A stretch of DNA of 64,000 nucleotides, taken from assembly GCA_963792855.1 (NCBI GenBank), contig CAWBXZ010000005.1, positions 372,001 through 436,000 of the forward strand, given 5' to 3'. Under the pieces are notes generated by a model. That model searched no databases. It was given only the letters and a program-made list of their open reading frames with translations, and was not told the DNA's origin. This stretch comes from SG8-40 sp963792855. Lineage in GTDB: Bacteria > Pseudomonadota > Gammaproteobacteria > Burkholderiales > Eutrophovitaceae. Shown here one piece after another: positions 54,535 to 63,757 of this stretch. A program made the position numbers and the translations under genes. Every line of letters starts with the position of its first letter. Positions within the stretch are counted from its first letter, which is position 1.

Positions 54535-57123
54535 ATGAATATCAGTTTCGACGCTCCGTGGGTACTCGCCCTGCTACTGGTTCTTCCGCTGGTCTGGGGG
54601 GTTGCGTTTCGCACGCGCACCAATCTCTCGCGGCGACACCTCGCGGTGGTCGCGACGTTCCGATCACTGGCGCTTGCGATGATCGTTGTGGCGCTGTCCC
54701 AACCCGTTTGGCACGGTAGCACGCGGGAGATATCGGTCGTGTATGCGCTCGATGTATCGCGCAGTGTCGCTGCGGACTTTGTCGACGATGCCTTGCAATG
54801 GATCGATGCGGCGGAGCAAGAGCACGAGCCGGCGCATTCGCGTCTGGTCGTATTCGCGAAGCAACCTGCGGTCGTTGCAGATACAGCGGCGGCGCGGGAA
54901 TTGCAGATTGTTGAGGCCGCCACCGAAGGTGCCATGAACGGGCAGGGCGCTGGTGGCATTGTCCAATCGGCGACCGATGTCGAAGCCGCTCTGGACGAAT
55001 CGCTGGGTGCGCTGATGCGCGACAGCGTCAAGCGTATTGTGCTGCTTAGCGACGGAAATGAAACGAACGGGTCGGTCGCGAACGTGTTTCCCAGGCTCAA
55101 GCAAGCTGGCGTGCGCGTATTCGCACTGCCGGCGAAGCCTTACGGCTCGGGTGACGTCTGGCTCGACGGCATCGAAGTGCCGGAACGTCTGCGAAGTAAC
55201 GAACCGGTGTTGATCGAAGTACGCGTTTTCAGTCCGGATAGCACGTCTGCGCAGGTGTCGCTGTCGAGCGGAGGGCGTACTCTGGCGCGCAAGCGCACAC
55301 AACTGAAAAAAGGAATAAACCGCGTCAACTTCGACGCGCGCATGCCGCAGCCCGGTGCGGTGACGCTTACGGCACTGGTGCAAGCTGACGGTGACGCAGT
55401 CGAATACAACAACAGTCTGGAAATATCGGCGTGGGTTGGCGACAAGGCCAGAGTGCTCTATATCGAAGGCATGCAGGGGACTTCGGGATATCTCGCCGAT
55501 GCATTGCGCAAGGAGGGGCTTGAGGTTGACGTTGCCGGAGTGCAACGCGCCGGCAGCCTGCAGAACCTGCTTCGTTACGATGCGGTCATCGTCTCCGATG
55601 TCCCGGCGAGCGAGTTTTCTGCGCAGACGATGCTGGCGATACAGTCGTATGTGCGCGACCACGGCGGCGGGTTGGTTTTCGCAGGCGGCGAAAATACGTT
55701 CGGCGAGCAGGGTTACAGTGGCTCGTCCATGGAAGCCGTTCTCCCGGTGGAATTCAAGGCGCAGGAAAAGCGCAAGGACATCGCGCTGGTGATTGCCATT
55801 GACCGTTCCTACAGCATGAAGGGACGCAAGATGGAGTATGCGAAAGAGGCGGCACGGGCAGCTCTCGATCTGCTCGAGGAACAACATTATTTCGCCGTCG
55901 TCGCTTTTGATTCGCAGCCCTACGTCGCCGTGCCGATGCATCAGGTGCGCTCCAAACGCAAGGCCGAAGCACAGATCAGCCGCATACAGGCCAGTGGCCA
56001 GACCAACATTTATCCGGCGATGGGGATTGTTTACCGGCTGCTGCGAGAAGTCGATGCGCGCACCAAGCATGTGATTCTGCTGTCCGACGGCGACACCCAT
56101 CCGGCTGATTTCCAGAGATTACTGGAGCGCATGCGGGAAAAAGACATCGTCGTTTCAACGGTGACCATCGGCGATGGCGGCAACCCGGGGCTCATGCAGG
56201 ATATTGCCATGTGGGGAGAAGGGCGAAACTACATTGCCGCAAATGCGGAATCGATACCGCAAATCTTTACCGAAGAGACGAAAAAAGTCGTTGGTACCAA
56301 CCTGGTGGAAGAGGCGATCCTGCCTGTCGTCAAACAACGCTCGCATGCGTTGTCCGGAATCGATTTCGCGGATGCGCCAGCGCTGGGCGGCCACATCTCG
56401 GTGAAAGCAAGGGAAACTGCGGAAGTGCTGCTGGCGACGCAGCAAGGCGCACCGTTGCTGACGCGGTGGCAATATGGACTTGGCAAGACCGTGCTTTTTT
56501 CGTCGGACGTGAAGAATCGCTGGTCGGCGCAATGGGTGGAGTGGAAGGATTACGGTAAATTGTGGGCGCAACTGGTGCGCGGTGTGATGCGTCAGGAGGG
56601 TTCGGAAGCGGTTGCGTTCTCGCTCGAACACGATGGAGACGATGCCGTGATCGAGTTGACATTACTGACCGAGGAAGGGTTTTTCCGCGACGGGCTGTCG
56701 CCAGTTGTGCGCGTGCAGCGCGGCGCGCAGGACGAACAGACCTTGCCGTTGCGCCAGGTCGGGCCAGGCGTTTATCACGCAAGGACAGGCTTTGGTGGGG
56801 CGGAGATGATCACTGCGGATCTCAAGACGGGCGGGGGCATCGACACGCGCACCGTTGAGCGTGCCGGCACTCGCACGATCTTTCCCGGCTTTCCCGCGGA
56901 GTTTCGTTCATTACCGCCGAATATCGCCTTGCTGCAAACAATCGCTGCGGAAACCGGCGGCAAGCTTGGTCCTTCATCCGAGGAAATATTCGACCCCGGT
57001 GACGACATCGGCAAGCGGGCCACGGCGCTATGGCCATGGCTCGCATTCGCGGCGCTATTGTTTTACCTCACGGACATTCTGCTGCGCCGGTTACCTTACG
57101 CCTGGCGTCGGCTGGGGTCTTGA
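54535..57123 (+). CDS. Membrane-anchored protein with two VWA domains and a glutamine-amidotransferase-like domain
   Basis: 862 residues. Two membrane segments lie near 10-25 and 42-60 and one near the C-terminus (about 828-848). The first VWA (about 65-195) has ALDVSRSVAAD, and the second (about 415-590) has AIDRSYSMKG, SGQTNIYPA and LLSDGDTH, forming a full MIDAS. Between them (about 300-410) is a class I glutamine-amidotransferase-like fold (VLYIEGMQGTSGYLADAL, GGGLVFAGGENTFG). It is the last and largest gene of the MoxR operon. The glutaminase Cys of true amidotransferases is not evident, so this part is probably a binding domain. Confidence 0.88.
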   Translation: MNISFDAPWVLALLLVLPLVWGVAFRTRTNLSRRHLAVVATFRSLALAMIVVALSQPVWHGSTREISVVYALDVSRSVAADFVDDALQWIDAAEQEHEPAHSRLVVFAKQPAVVADTAAARELQIVEAATEGAMNGQGAGGIVQSATDVEAALDESLGALMRDSVKRIVLLSDGNETNGSVANVFPRLKQAGVRVFALPAKPYGSGDVWLDGIEVPERLRSNEPVLIEVRVFSPDSTSAQVSLSSGGRTLARKRTQLKKGINRVNFDARMPQPGAVTLTALVQADGDAVEYNNSLEISAWVGDKARVLYIEGMQGTSGYLADALRKEGLEVDVAGVQRAGSLQNLLRYDAVIVSDVPASEFSAQTMLAIQSYVRDHGGGLVFAGGENTFGEQGYSGSSMEAVLPVEFKAQEKRKDIALVIAIDRSYSMKGRKMEYAKEAARAALDLLEEQHYFAVVAFDSQPYVAVPMHQVRSKRKAEAQISRIQASGQTNIYPAMGIVYRLLREVDARTKHVILLSDGDTHPADFQRLLERMREKDIVVSTVTIGDGGNPGLMQDIAMWGEGRNYIAANAESIPQIFTEETKKVVGTNLVEEAILPVVKQRSHALSGIDFADAPALGGHISVKARETAEVLLATQQGAPLLTRWQYGLGKTVLFSSDVKNRWSAQWVEWKDYGKLWAQLVRGVMRQEGSEAVAFSLEHDGDDAVIELTLLTEEGFFRDGLSPVVRVQRGAQDEQTLPLRQVGPGVYHARTGFGGAEMITADLKTGGGIDTRTVERAGTRTIFPGFPAEFRSLPPNIALLQTIAAETGGKLGPSSEEIFDPGDDIGKRATALWPWLAFAALLFYLTDILLRRLPYAWRRLGS

Positions 57124-57354
57124 GCCCGACTGAGTAACGGTGACCCTTGCAGGAGTTGTCGATCGGCAGCAGCAGATTGCCGGCACAGGCCACGCTGCAA
57201 CGCGGACCGGTTTTCGGGGCTTTTCCAGAGCAGGCTGCTAAACTTCGATACACACCCTGCTGCCCGGGGTGTGAATTTTGCGTAATTGATCTGGCTGCCC
57301 ACCAGAAACGTTGCTGCAGTACAACGTCGTTGCAATACAGTTAAGGAGATCCGC

Positions 57355-58803
57355 ATGCGTCGCTTATCGGCCCTTTTGATTCTGTTTTCGGTATCGCTTC
57401 ATGCCGGTGCTGACATGCTCAAGGGCTATGAGGCCTATCAGAAAGAGGATTACCAAACCGCCGTGACCGAGTTCCGCAAGGCGGCGGAGCAGGGCGAAGC
57501 CCTTGCACAGTTTTATCTGGGCGAGTGCTACTTCAACGGCCGTGGCGTGCCGCAGGATTTTGCCTCTGGCATCAACTGGTATACCCGGGCCGCAGAGCAA
57601 GGACAGCTTGAAGCCCAGGAAACGCTCGGAGGGATTTATTTTTTCGGCAAGGGCGTAGCTGTTGATTATGCGCTTGCTGCCAAGTGGTACTCAGGCCCGG
57701 CCGAGGATGGTAAAGCGTATCCGGCGTTTTTGCTTGGCTATCTGTATGACCAGGGGCAGGGTGTCTCCCAGGATTCGTCCAAAGCCGCAAAGTACTATCG
57801 TATCGCTGCGGAAAAAGACAACCGCGATGCGCAAGAGGCGCTGGCGGCCCTGTATTTTTTCGGTCGCGGCGTCAATCAGGACTACGCTGAGGCCGCCAAG
57901 TGGTATGAAAAAGTTGCAGCCGAGGGCCGTTCGTATCCGCAGTACCTGATGGGCTGGATGTACGAAAACGCCCAGGGCCTTGCAGCCGACCCTGCCAAGG
58001 CGGCCGAGTGGTACCGCAAAGCCGCCGAGCAGGGCGAGGCACGGGCTCAGGCAAGTCTCGGTTTTCTGTACGCACAAGGCAATGGCGTTTCGCAGGATGA
58101 TGCCGCCGCGCTGCAATGGTTTCTCAAGGCAGCCGAGCAGGGCGAGACGTCCGTGTATTCGAGCCTCGCCTGGGCCTATCACCAGGGCAAGGGCACAACG
58201 GTCGATGACGCGCAGGCAGCCGGCTGGTTCGAGAAGGCGGCCGCGACAGGCGATATGCAGGCGAAATACATGCTCGGTTACCTGTACGAGGAAGGCCGGG
58301 GCGTTGCGAAGAGCGGCGAGTCCGCGGCCCGGTGGTATCGCGAAGCAGCCGAAGGCGGCAGCGTTGAGGCGATGGAAGCGCTGGGCGCGTTGTACTTCTT
58401 TGGAAACGGCGTCGCGCAGGATTACGGTCAGGCTGCGAAATGGTATCGCGAACCCGCACAACAGGGCGGCACATACGCGCAGTACCTGATGGGCTACATG
58501 TATGAGGATGGCAAAGGCGTCGACAAGGATTCAGCGCAAGCGGCGAAGTGGTACAAACTGGCTGCCGAGAAAGGTGACGCGCGTGCCCAGACCCGGCTGG
58601 GCTGGATGTATTACGAGGGCACAGGTGTGAAGAAGGATCTGGTCGAAGCCTACATGTGGAACAACCTGGCGGCAGCGCAGCTCAGCGGTGACGAGCGGGC
58701 GCGGGTGGAAAAAGTACGGGATTTCATTGCGTCGAAGCTGGAACCCGCCGAGTTGTCCAAAGCCCAGCAACGCGCCCGTGACTGGCAGCCGAAAACACAA
58801 TAA
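57355..58803 (+). CDS. Exported Sel1-like (SLR/TPR) repeat protein
   Basis: 482 residues with a signal peptide (core about 5-15, cleavage after AGA near 19). The mature protein is almost entirely Sel1-like repeats of about 36 residues, each with the A-WY-KAAEQG-A-AQ-LG--Y--G-GV--D pattern, some ten to twelve copies. These repeats form a curved solenoid used as a periplasmic or outer-membrane scaffold for protein partners. The ATG at 57355 has AAGGAG; the open frame before it is not supported. A terminator follows. The 230 bases upstream hold no gene. Confidence 0.9.
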   Translation: MRRLSALLILFSVSLHAGADMLKGYEAYQKEDYQTAVTEFRKAAEQGEALAQFYLGECYFNGRGVPQDFASGINWYTRAAEQGQLEAQETLGGIYFFGKGVAVDYALAAKWYSGPAEDGKAYPAFLLGYLYDQGQGVSQDSSKAAKYYRIAAEKDNRDAQEALAALYFFGRGVNQDYAEAAKWYEKVAAEGRSYPQYLMGWMYENAQGLAADPAKAAEWYRKAAEQGEARAQASLGFLYAQGNGVSQDDAAALQWFLKAAEQGETSVYSSLAWAYHQGKGTTVDDAQAAGWFEKAAATGDMQAKYMLGYLYEEGRGVAKSGESAARWYREAAEGGSVEAMEALGALYFFGNGVAQDYGQAAKWYREPAQQGGTYAQYLMGYMYEDGKGVDKDSAQAAKWYKLAAEKGDARAQTRLGWMYYEGTGVKKDLVEAYMWNNLAAAQLSGDERARVEKVRDFIASKLEPAELSKAQQRARDWQPKTQ

Positions 58804-58892
58804 ATAACAGGCCGGCAGATCTGCGGCAGTCGCGGCCGGTGGGTGAGGTACAGGCAGAAAGGGGTGTTCCGCCTGGCAAATAGCGCCAGATG

Positions 58893-58919
58893 ACCCGAAA
58901 GGGATTTTTCGGGTTTTTC
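58893..58919 (+). terminator. Intrinsic terminator of the Sel1-repeat gene
   Basis: ACCCGAAA (58893-58900) pairs with TTTCGGGT (58907-58914) around a 6-base loop, followed by four to five T. It is about 90 bases after the stop and also lies near the end of the convergent mandelate-racemase-like gene. Confidence 0.75.
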
Positions 58920-58943
58920 TCTCAATGCGCCCGGTGAGCGTTT

Positions 58944-60125
58944 TCAGCCAACTCTGAAACGTTCCACCGTCTCGTGATTGAGTTCGATGCCCAGCCCGGG
59001 CCGTTCAGACAGTTCGAGTTCACCGGTTGCCGGATCGAGGGCTATCGGATCCCTGATCAGCTCCGTCATCAGCTCATGTGCCGGAAACACCGTTTCTGCC
59101 ATGCTGCCGTTGCGAACGGCGCCAAGAAGGTGCAGGCCGGCGGCGACCGCAACCGCGGAACCGTGAATGTGCGGCGCGATCGGCAGGTTCGCAGCCTGTG
59201 CCATGTGCGCAATTTTCAGTGATTCGGTGAGCCCTCCGGCCCAGGCCACGTCCGGTTGCACGAAGTGCACCGCGCGCGCCGAAATATAACGTGCGAAATC
59301 AACAATGCCGTAACTGCACGTTTCATAACCGGCAATTGCAATCGAGGTTTTCTCGGCCACCTCGCGGCTGCCGTCGATGTCGTCGGGCCAAACCGGCTCT
59401 TCGTACCAGTAAATGTCGTAAGGCTCCATCGCGCGACCCATCTTCACCGCGGTGGCGACGTCCCACGCGCCATTGGCGTCAACTGCCAGGCGAATGTCCG
59501 GGCCGATTGCCTTGCGAACGGCGGCGACCCGTTCGATATCCTCGGCGAGAGTGACTTCCGCGACACCGCGCTCGCCGGAGGCGCGCAGTGCAGACAGTTC
59601 GATCGCGCTGTTGCGGCCAACTTTCATTTTCACCGCGCGAAACCCTGCATTGACATAGGTTTTCATTTCCGCAACCAGTTCCTTGATGCCTTTGCCTTCA
59701 GCATAGAAACCGCCGGTAGCGTAAGCGGGGACTCGCTTGCGGTAGCCGCCGAGCAATCGCCACACAGGCATATTGGCGGCTTTCCCGCGCAAGTCCCAGA
59801 GCGCGATGTCGATGCCGCTGATGGCGGCAATGACGATGCCGCCGCGCGCGTGCTTGTACGCTCGCCGGTGCATGCGTTCCCAGAGGCGTTCGATCTCACT
59901 TGGATCTTCGCCGACCAGATAGGGTTTCAGTTCGTGTTCGATAACCTGGGCGGTCGACGCCATCGGCCCGCCGAAATGCGCGGCTTCACCAAGTCCGATG
60001 AGACCTTCGTCTGTTTCTACCTCGACCAGCAGTGCGGGTTTGGTTGCCATTGTGTAGTTGGCATCGAATACGGTCTGCTGAAGCTTGACTTCAACGGCAA
60101 TGGTGCGGATGTCTGTTATGCGCAT
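58944..60125 (-). CDS. Enolase-superfamily (mandelate racemase/muconate lactonizing) enzyme
   Basis: A 393-residue (beta/alpha)7beta barrel enzyme that abstracts the alpha-proton of a carboxylate. The base KxK is Lys166 and Lys168; metal ligands are Asp216, Glu242 and Glu268; the other base is probably His319 in APHIHGS, which places it with the mandelate racemase subgroup (acid-sugar dehydratases and racemases). There is an extra stretch of about 20 residues after KMKVG (171-192) compared with most members. The substrate is not identifiable. It belongs to the lar-type module upstream on the same strand, though 490 bases apart. Confidence 0.92.
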   Translation of the reverse strand: MRITDIRTIAVEVKLQQTVFDANYTMATKPALLVEVETDEGLIGLGEAAHFGGPMASTAQVIEHELKPYLVGEDPSEIERLWERMHRRAYKHARGGIVIAAISGIDIALWDLRGKAANMPVWRLLGGYRKRVPAYATGGFYAEGKGIKELVAEMKTYVNAGFRAVKMKVGRNSAIELSALRASGERGVAEVTLAEDIERVAAVRKAIGPDIRLAVDANGAWDVATAVKMGRAMEPYDIYWYEEPVWPDDIDGSREVAEKTSIAIAGYETCSYGIVDFARYISARAVHFVQPDVAWAGGLTESLKIAHMAQAANLPIAPHIHGSAVAVAAGLHLLGAVRNGSMAETVFPAHELMTELIRDPIALDPATGELELSERPGLGIELNHETVERFRVG

Positions 60126-60267
60126 AATTAATATGTAAATCGTTCTTTATGCATTTGCGATTTGCTGTCTCCGAACGGCGACAACGCTGATGAAAAATTG
60201 AGCAGCACTAAGGATGCATCATGTTGGAAAAAGATTTTGTGTTCATCCCGATGGGCAATCCACAAGG

Positions 60268-60290
60268 TTATCCACAGAAATTGTGGATAG
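60268..60290. promoter_or_regulatory. Inverted pair of DnaA-box-like sequences
   Basis: TTATCCACA (60268-60276) matches the DnaA box consensus exactly, and TGTGGATAG (60282-60290) is its near-perfect inverted copy, so TATCCACA and TGTGGATA form an 8-bp palindrome with a 5-base spacer. It lies in the 490-base gap (60126-60615) ahead of the racemase-like gene. It may be an operator for an unlinked regulator or a DnaA-binding site. The rest of this gap shows no supported gene. Confidence 0.5.
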
Positions 60291-60615
60291 ATGTAACGCA
60301 ACGGAAACTGCATTGTCATTTTTTGTCATGGACAGTAAACGAATCCCTGACATCCATCATTAGATCCGACCAGGAAAAAAATTCTTGTTGCACCTGGTCG
60401 CCGCTGTTGAGTTGGGAAGCGTTACGTGTTACTGGCGCGGCTATCCTGCGCCGGCCTCGCTTGCCTGCTTTATCAAGGCCGATGCCGCAAGACAAACGAA
60501 AAGGGTCCGCATGGATGCGGGTCGACCCCGCCCTCGGCGGGCAGTGTAGCTGCAGGCACAAGGCAGCAGCTGCGTTCAAAGACATTCGTGCCGGTTGCCC
60601 TGGGTGTCCGGCGTC

Positions 60616-61944
60616 TTAGCTGGCGACCGCTTCCGGATGTGCCCCGTGAACCAGCGGTGCAAGCCTTCCGCCGGCATCGAACGCAAAGGACCTGGCCGGC
60701 GACACGATGCGAAAATTGTCCGGCTTGCTCTTGACTTCCGCCAGCATCGGTTCTGACACTTCAATTTCAGCCAGATGCAAGGTATTGCGAATGCGCACGA
60801 TTCTGCATTCTTCCGGCTTGACGCGCACAACCGTCTTTACCGCCAGTGCGATTGCGTCATGGTCGGTGTTCATGATCAGGGGAATGGCTGCGCCATCCAG
60901 GTTCATTGACGTGATTACGTTGGCGTAGGTTGCGCCAACATCCATGTCCCGGTAAAGGCGCATGGTGGTGACGTCGGCGCCGCCAATGCCGGTGGCGTTG
61001 CCGTGGCTTTCCGGAGTGAGTCCTAGCACCACAATCTTCTTCACCAGGAGGTCGCTTTTCCAGTCAGTTGCGCGGCGATTGCGGCCGGTGATGTTCGGAT
61101 CGAAGCCGGCGCCGCTGATGTTCTTGCCCATTTCCTCGATGACCAGCACATCGATCTCGGTGAACTGCAGGCGCGGCATGTTGCGCTTGGCCATTTCCTG
61201 CAGGGCGGGTTCGCGCGAACCGATCTGCCCGGCCGGTATCAACTCGATCGCAGCAGTCTCATCATAAGCATTTTCTACAATACCAACGCCGAACAAGACG
61301 TTGCGGGCCTTGATGTTGACATCGCGCACCTTCGGCAGCAGCGTCGGAAACATATCCATGCCGTGTTGGTGATAAGTCGTGGCGCCGTTGATCTTGCCGA
61401 TGCCGATGGCGAGCATTTTCGTCAACCCGCTCTCGGTAGCGCCTCTGAACGCCGTGTGCGGCTTGATGCGGTTGATGACGACGATGCCTTCGGCCTGTGC
61501 CGCGTTTGCGTCCATGTGTACCGGCGTGCCGTCGTCGAGATTGCCGACGATGGTCGTGTCCATGGTCGCGCGTACCGGCACACCCATGGTCGCTTCCGAT
61601 ATTCCATAGCCCGCCAGTACCTGTTTCTGGCCCTCGGCGCTTGCGGCGCCGTGGCTTCCCATGCAAGGGAAGATGAACGGCCTGGCACCAAGGGAAACAA
61701 GCCCGTCGATAACCGATTTGGCAATGACTGCGATGTTGGCAATACCGCGACTGCCGCAACCGACGGCGATCACCTGCCCCGGCTTCACTGTTGACCTGAT
61801 CTCGGCTTTGGAAAACTCCTTGCCGATCAGACCTGCGATGTCGGCCACCTTCGGGGCATCAAATTTCTGGTGCACCGTGACCATTCTGGGCATCTCGATG
61901 TTCAGCCCGCCCGCAATGTTCACGTCAATTCTGTCGTTGATCAT
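60616..61944 (-). CDS. LarA-superfamily-like (DUF2088-type) protein
   Basis: 442 residues from an ATG with AGGAAG directly upstream; a longer frame to 61983 is less likely. VIAVGCGSRGI, FPCMGSHGAAS, INRIKPHTAFRG, GLTKMLAIGIGK and YHQHGMD contain conserved His and Lys residues (about His98, Lys161, His163, Lys176, His192 and His194) in an arrangement seen in LarA-type nickel-pincer-cofactor isomerases, of which some homologue groups are annotated without known substrate. The assignment is by layout and by the neighbouring larA gene, 35 bases upstream. It probably isomerises a 2-hydroxy acid or related compound. Confidence 0.75.
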   Translation of the reverse strand: MINDRIDVNIAGGLNIEMPRMVTVHQKFDAPKVADIAGLIGKEFSKAEIRSTVKPGQVIAVGCGSRGIANIAVIAKSVIDGLVSLGARPFIFPCMGSHGAASAEGQKQVLAGYGISEATMGVPVRATMDTTIVGNLDDGTPVHMDANAAQAEGIVVINRIKPHTAFRGATESGLTKMLAIGIGKINGATTYHQHGMDMFPTLLPKVRDVNIKARNVLFGVGIVENAYDETAAIELIPAGQIGSREPALQEMAKRNMPRLQFTEIDVLVIEEMGKNISGAGFDPNITGRNRRATDWKSDLLVKKIVVLGLTPESHGNATGIGGADVTTMRLYRDMDVGATYANVITSMNLDGAAIPLIMNTDHDAIALAVKTVVRVKPEECRIVRIRNTLHLAEIEVSEPMLAEVKSKPDNFRIVSPARSFAFDAGGRLAPLVHGAHPEAVAS

Positions 61945-61979
61945 TCTTCCTGCTCCCTGGGTTATTTCCCTGTAACCGT

Positions 61980-63278
61980 TCACGCCGCCGGCATATACGC
62001 GGGCACGACATACGGTCCTTCCGGGATGACCGCGATGCTGGTGTCGCCGTCTTGCGCCTTTCCGGCTTCAACGCAGCGCCGCACCGTATCAGCCAGCGAA
62101 TCGGCCACGCTGACGCCGGTCTTGCGTTTGTCGGCATCCGACAGGCCGGTGGTATAAAGATGAACCGAGCCGGCGCGCATCGGCTTTAGCTGCATCTGGG
62201 TCTGCCATTCGTCGATGTCGGCGAAATCCTTGGCACTGATATCCGCGAAAAAACCGTCGATCCCCTTTTCAATAAGGCGCTGCTGCGCATCCGCATATTC
62301 GCTGGAGCCAATCCCTTCGGTGCATTCCGAGGCAATGATCAGGTTGCCGCCCGGCTCGAGAATGTCGGTTGGAACAACCATTCCCTTTACCGTTTGATAG
62401 TAGGTCTGGTCGAGCGGATAACCGGCTGCACTGGTTAATACCGTTTTGAAGCGACGCGCGACAGGCACCACCGTGTATCGTTCGGCGAAACGCACGGCTT
62501 CGAGATGGCTGTTGATGACTTCCCCGAAATTGACAAACGACAGCCGCCGGTGTTCGTCGAGTACCGTATTGACTGCCAGAACGTCGCCGAGCATACGCAC
62601 GATCTCGAGCTGTTCTTCGTGCAATGGATTACCATCGAGCACGCAGCTGTCCGCTTTCGGGTGGGACATAAAGCGTGCATTGTGGAAAGTGGTGATGGTG
62701 TCCTTGTGCGCAATTCCCGGCGCAATGACCTTGCGTCCGCCGGAGTAGCCTGCCATGAAATGCGGCTCGACCAGCCCCGTGACGATCTTGATCTCGGCAT
62801 CGACAAAACGGCGGTCGAGCTTGACCCGGGTGCCTTTCGACGTTGTCCCGAGGTCGACATGGTCGGCATCATTACGGGCGAAGTGATTCTCGACGCGAAA
62901 ATTGTCCAATACCCATCGGTCACCGATCAGCTCGGCCAGTTCCTCGCCCTCGTTCGGCCGGTGCAGGCCGGTCGCGATCAGGATGCAGATCGACTCTTTT
63001 GCTATGCCTGCCGCCACAAGCTGGCGAAGGATGGGGGGTAACAGTACAGCGTTGGGAACGGGGCGCGTGATGTCGCACACGAGTATGCAGGCACTGGACT
63101 TGCCGCGCGCCTGCTCGAGCAAGGTGCGGCATTTCACCGGTTCCGACAAGGCCTGTTCAACGGCCCGGGCGGTATCGGATTGGACCGGCATTTCAGGTTT
63201 GCGGATGACCGAGACATCCCAGCTGTCATCAAGCTCGACGGACAGCAGCCCCTTGCCGTAGTTTAGTTCGACGCGCAT
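61980..63278 (-). CDS. larA: LarA-family nickel-pincer lactate racemase
   Basis: 432 residues. In Lactiplantibacillus LarA the nickel-pincer nucleotide is bound by Lys184 and the chemistry uses His108, His174 and His200; here TGLHRP gives His106, EPHFMAGYSGGRK gives His173 and Lys183, and TTFHN gives His199. All four are therefore present, which supports racemisation of lactate or a similar 2-hydroxy acid by hydride transfer. The cofactor-synthesis genes larB, larC and larE are not in this window. It is the first gene of the pair with the LarA-like protein downstream. Confidence 0.9.
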   Translation of the reverse strand: MRVELNYGKGLLSVELDDSWDVSVIRKPEMPVQSDTARAVEQALSEPVKCRTLLEQARGKSSACILVCDITRPVPNAVLLPPILRQLVAAGIAKESICILIATGLHRPNEGEELAELIGDRWVLDNFRVENHFARNDADHVDLGTTSKGTRVKLDRRFVDAEIKIVTGLVEPHFMAGYSGGRKVIAPGIAHKDTITTFHNARFMSHPKADSCVLDGNPLHEEQLEIVRMLGDVLAVNTVLDEHRRLSFVNFGEVINSHLEAVRFAERYTVVPVARRFKTVLTSAAGYPLDQTYYQTVKGMVVPTDILEPGGNLIIASECTEGIGSSEYADAQQRLIEKGIDGFFADISAKDFADIDEWQTQMQLKPMRAGSVHLYTTGLSDADKRKTGVSVADSLADTVRRCVEAGKAQDGDTSIAVIPEGPYVVPAYMPAA

Positions 63279-63361
63279 ATCGATAATGTCTTATTCGAAA
63301 CAGCAATATAGCATCACGCGTCGTTTACCGCAGAGGCCGGTTCTCCGACGCTCGGGCATAT

Positions 63362-63757
63362 TCAGGGCGACAATACCTGCACCACCCAGCGGGCAAATAC
63401 CGCGATGGCAGCGGTGTTCAGAACGAGGGCTGCCGCCGCCGGAACCGCAAGAAGCAGGCGCTGTCTTCCGCGTGTGCGGCCGAAGGCATGCCAGGCGACC
63501 ATGGCCGCGCCGAGGGCAATGGCGGGCAGCAGCAGTGCGATCGGAAGCACAACAAGGTTTTTAAAGGCCGTGCCGGGATCGGAGCCGGGTTTGCCGATGC
63601 TCGATGTCACAAGAAAAGCCGCGATGCCAAGAAACATCGATGCGGCAATGCCGAAAGCCGGGCGGCGCAACCACCAGCGGGGCCGTTCCGGGGCTTCATC
63701 TTCCGGATTCGCCATGCTCGCTATTTCATCGGAATTGACCCTGGGATCGGCCGACAC
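63362..63757 (-). CDS. Hypothetical small membrane protein
   Basis: 131 residues with three hydrophobic segments at about 33-50, 68-90 and 101-125, preceded by an acidic, proline-containing N-terminal stretch. It starts at GTG, supported by GGAGGT seven bases upstream. I do not recognise a family. It lies directly upstream of larA on the same strand, so it may be the first gene of that operon. Confidence 0.65.
   Translation of the reverse strand: MSADPRVNSDEIASMANPEDEAPERPRWWLRRPAFGIAASMFLGIAAFLVTSSIGKPGSDPGTAFKNLVVLPIALLLPAIALGAAMVAWHAFGRTRGRQRLLLAVPAAAALVLNTAAIAVFARWVVQVLSP

Noticed and set aside
54664..56100. 478-codon minus-strand open frame opposite the VWA gene
   Set aside because: It overlaps a well-supported gene with two VWA domains and shows no protein features.
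60268..60290. Replication origin suggested by DnaA boxes
   Set aside because: Only two boxes, no dnaA or gyrB nearby, no AT-rich unwinding region and no GC-skew evidence available; reported only as a regulatory site.
60221..60619. Possible plus-strand gene in the gap before the racemase-like gene
   Set aside because: It starts beside the DnaA-box pair, runs into the next gene's 3' end and has a composition unlike the neighbouring genes; nothing supports translation.
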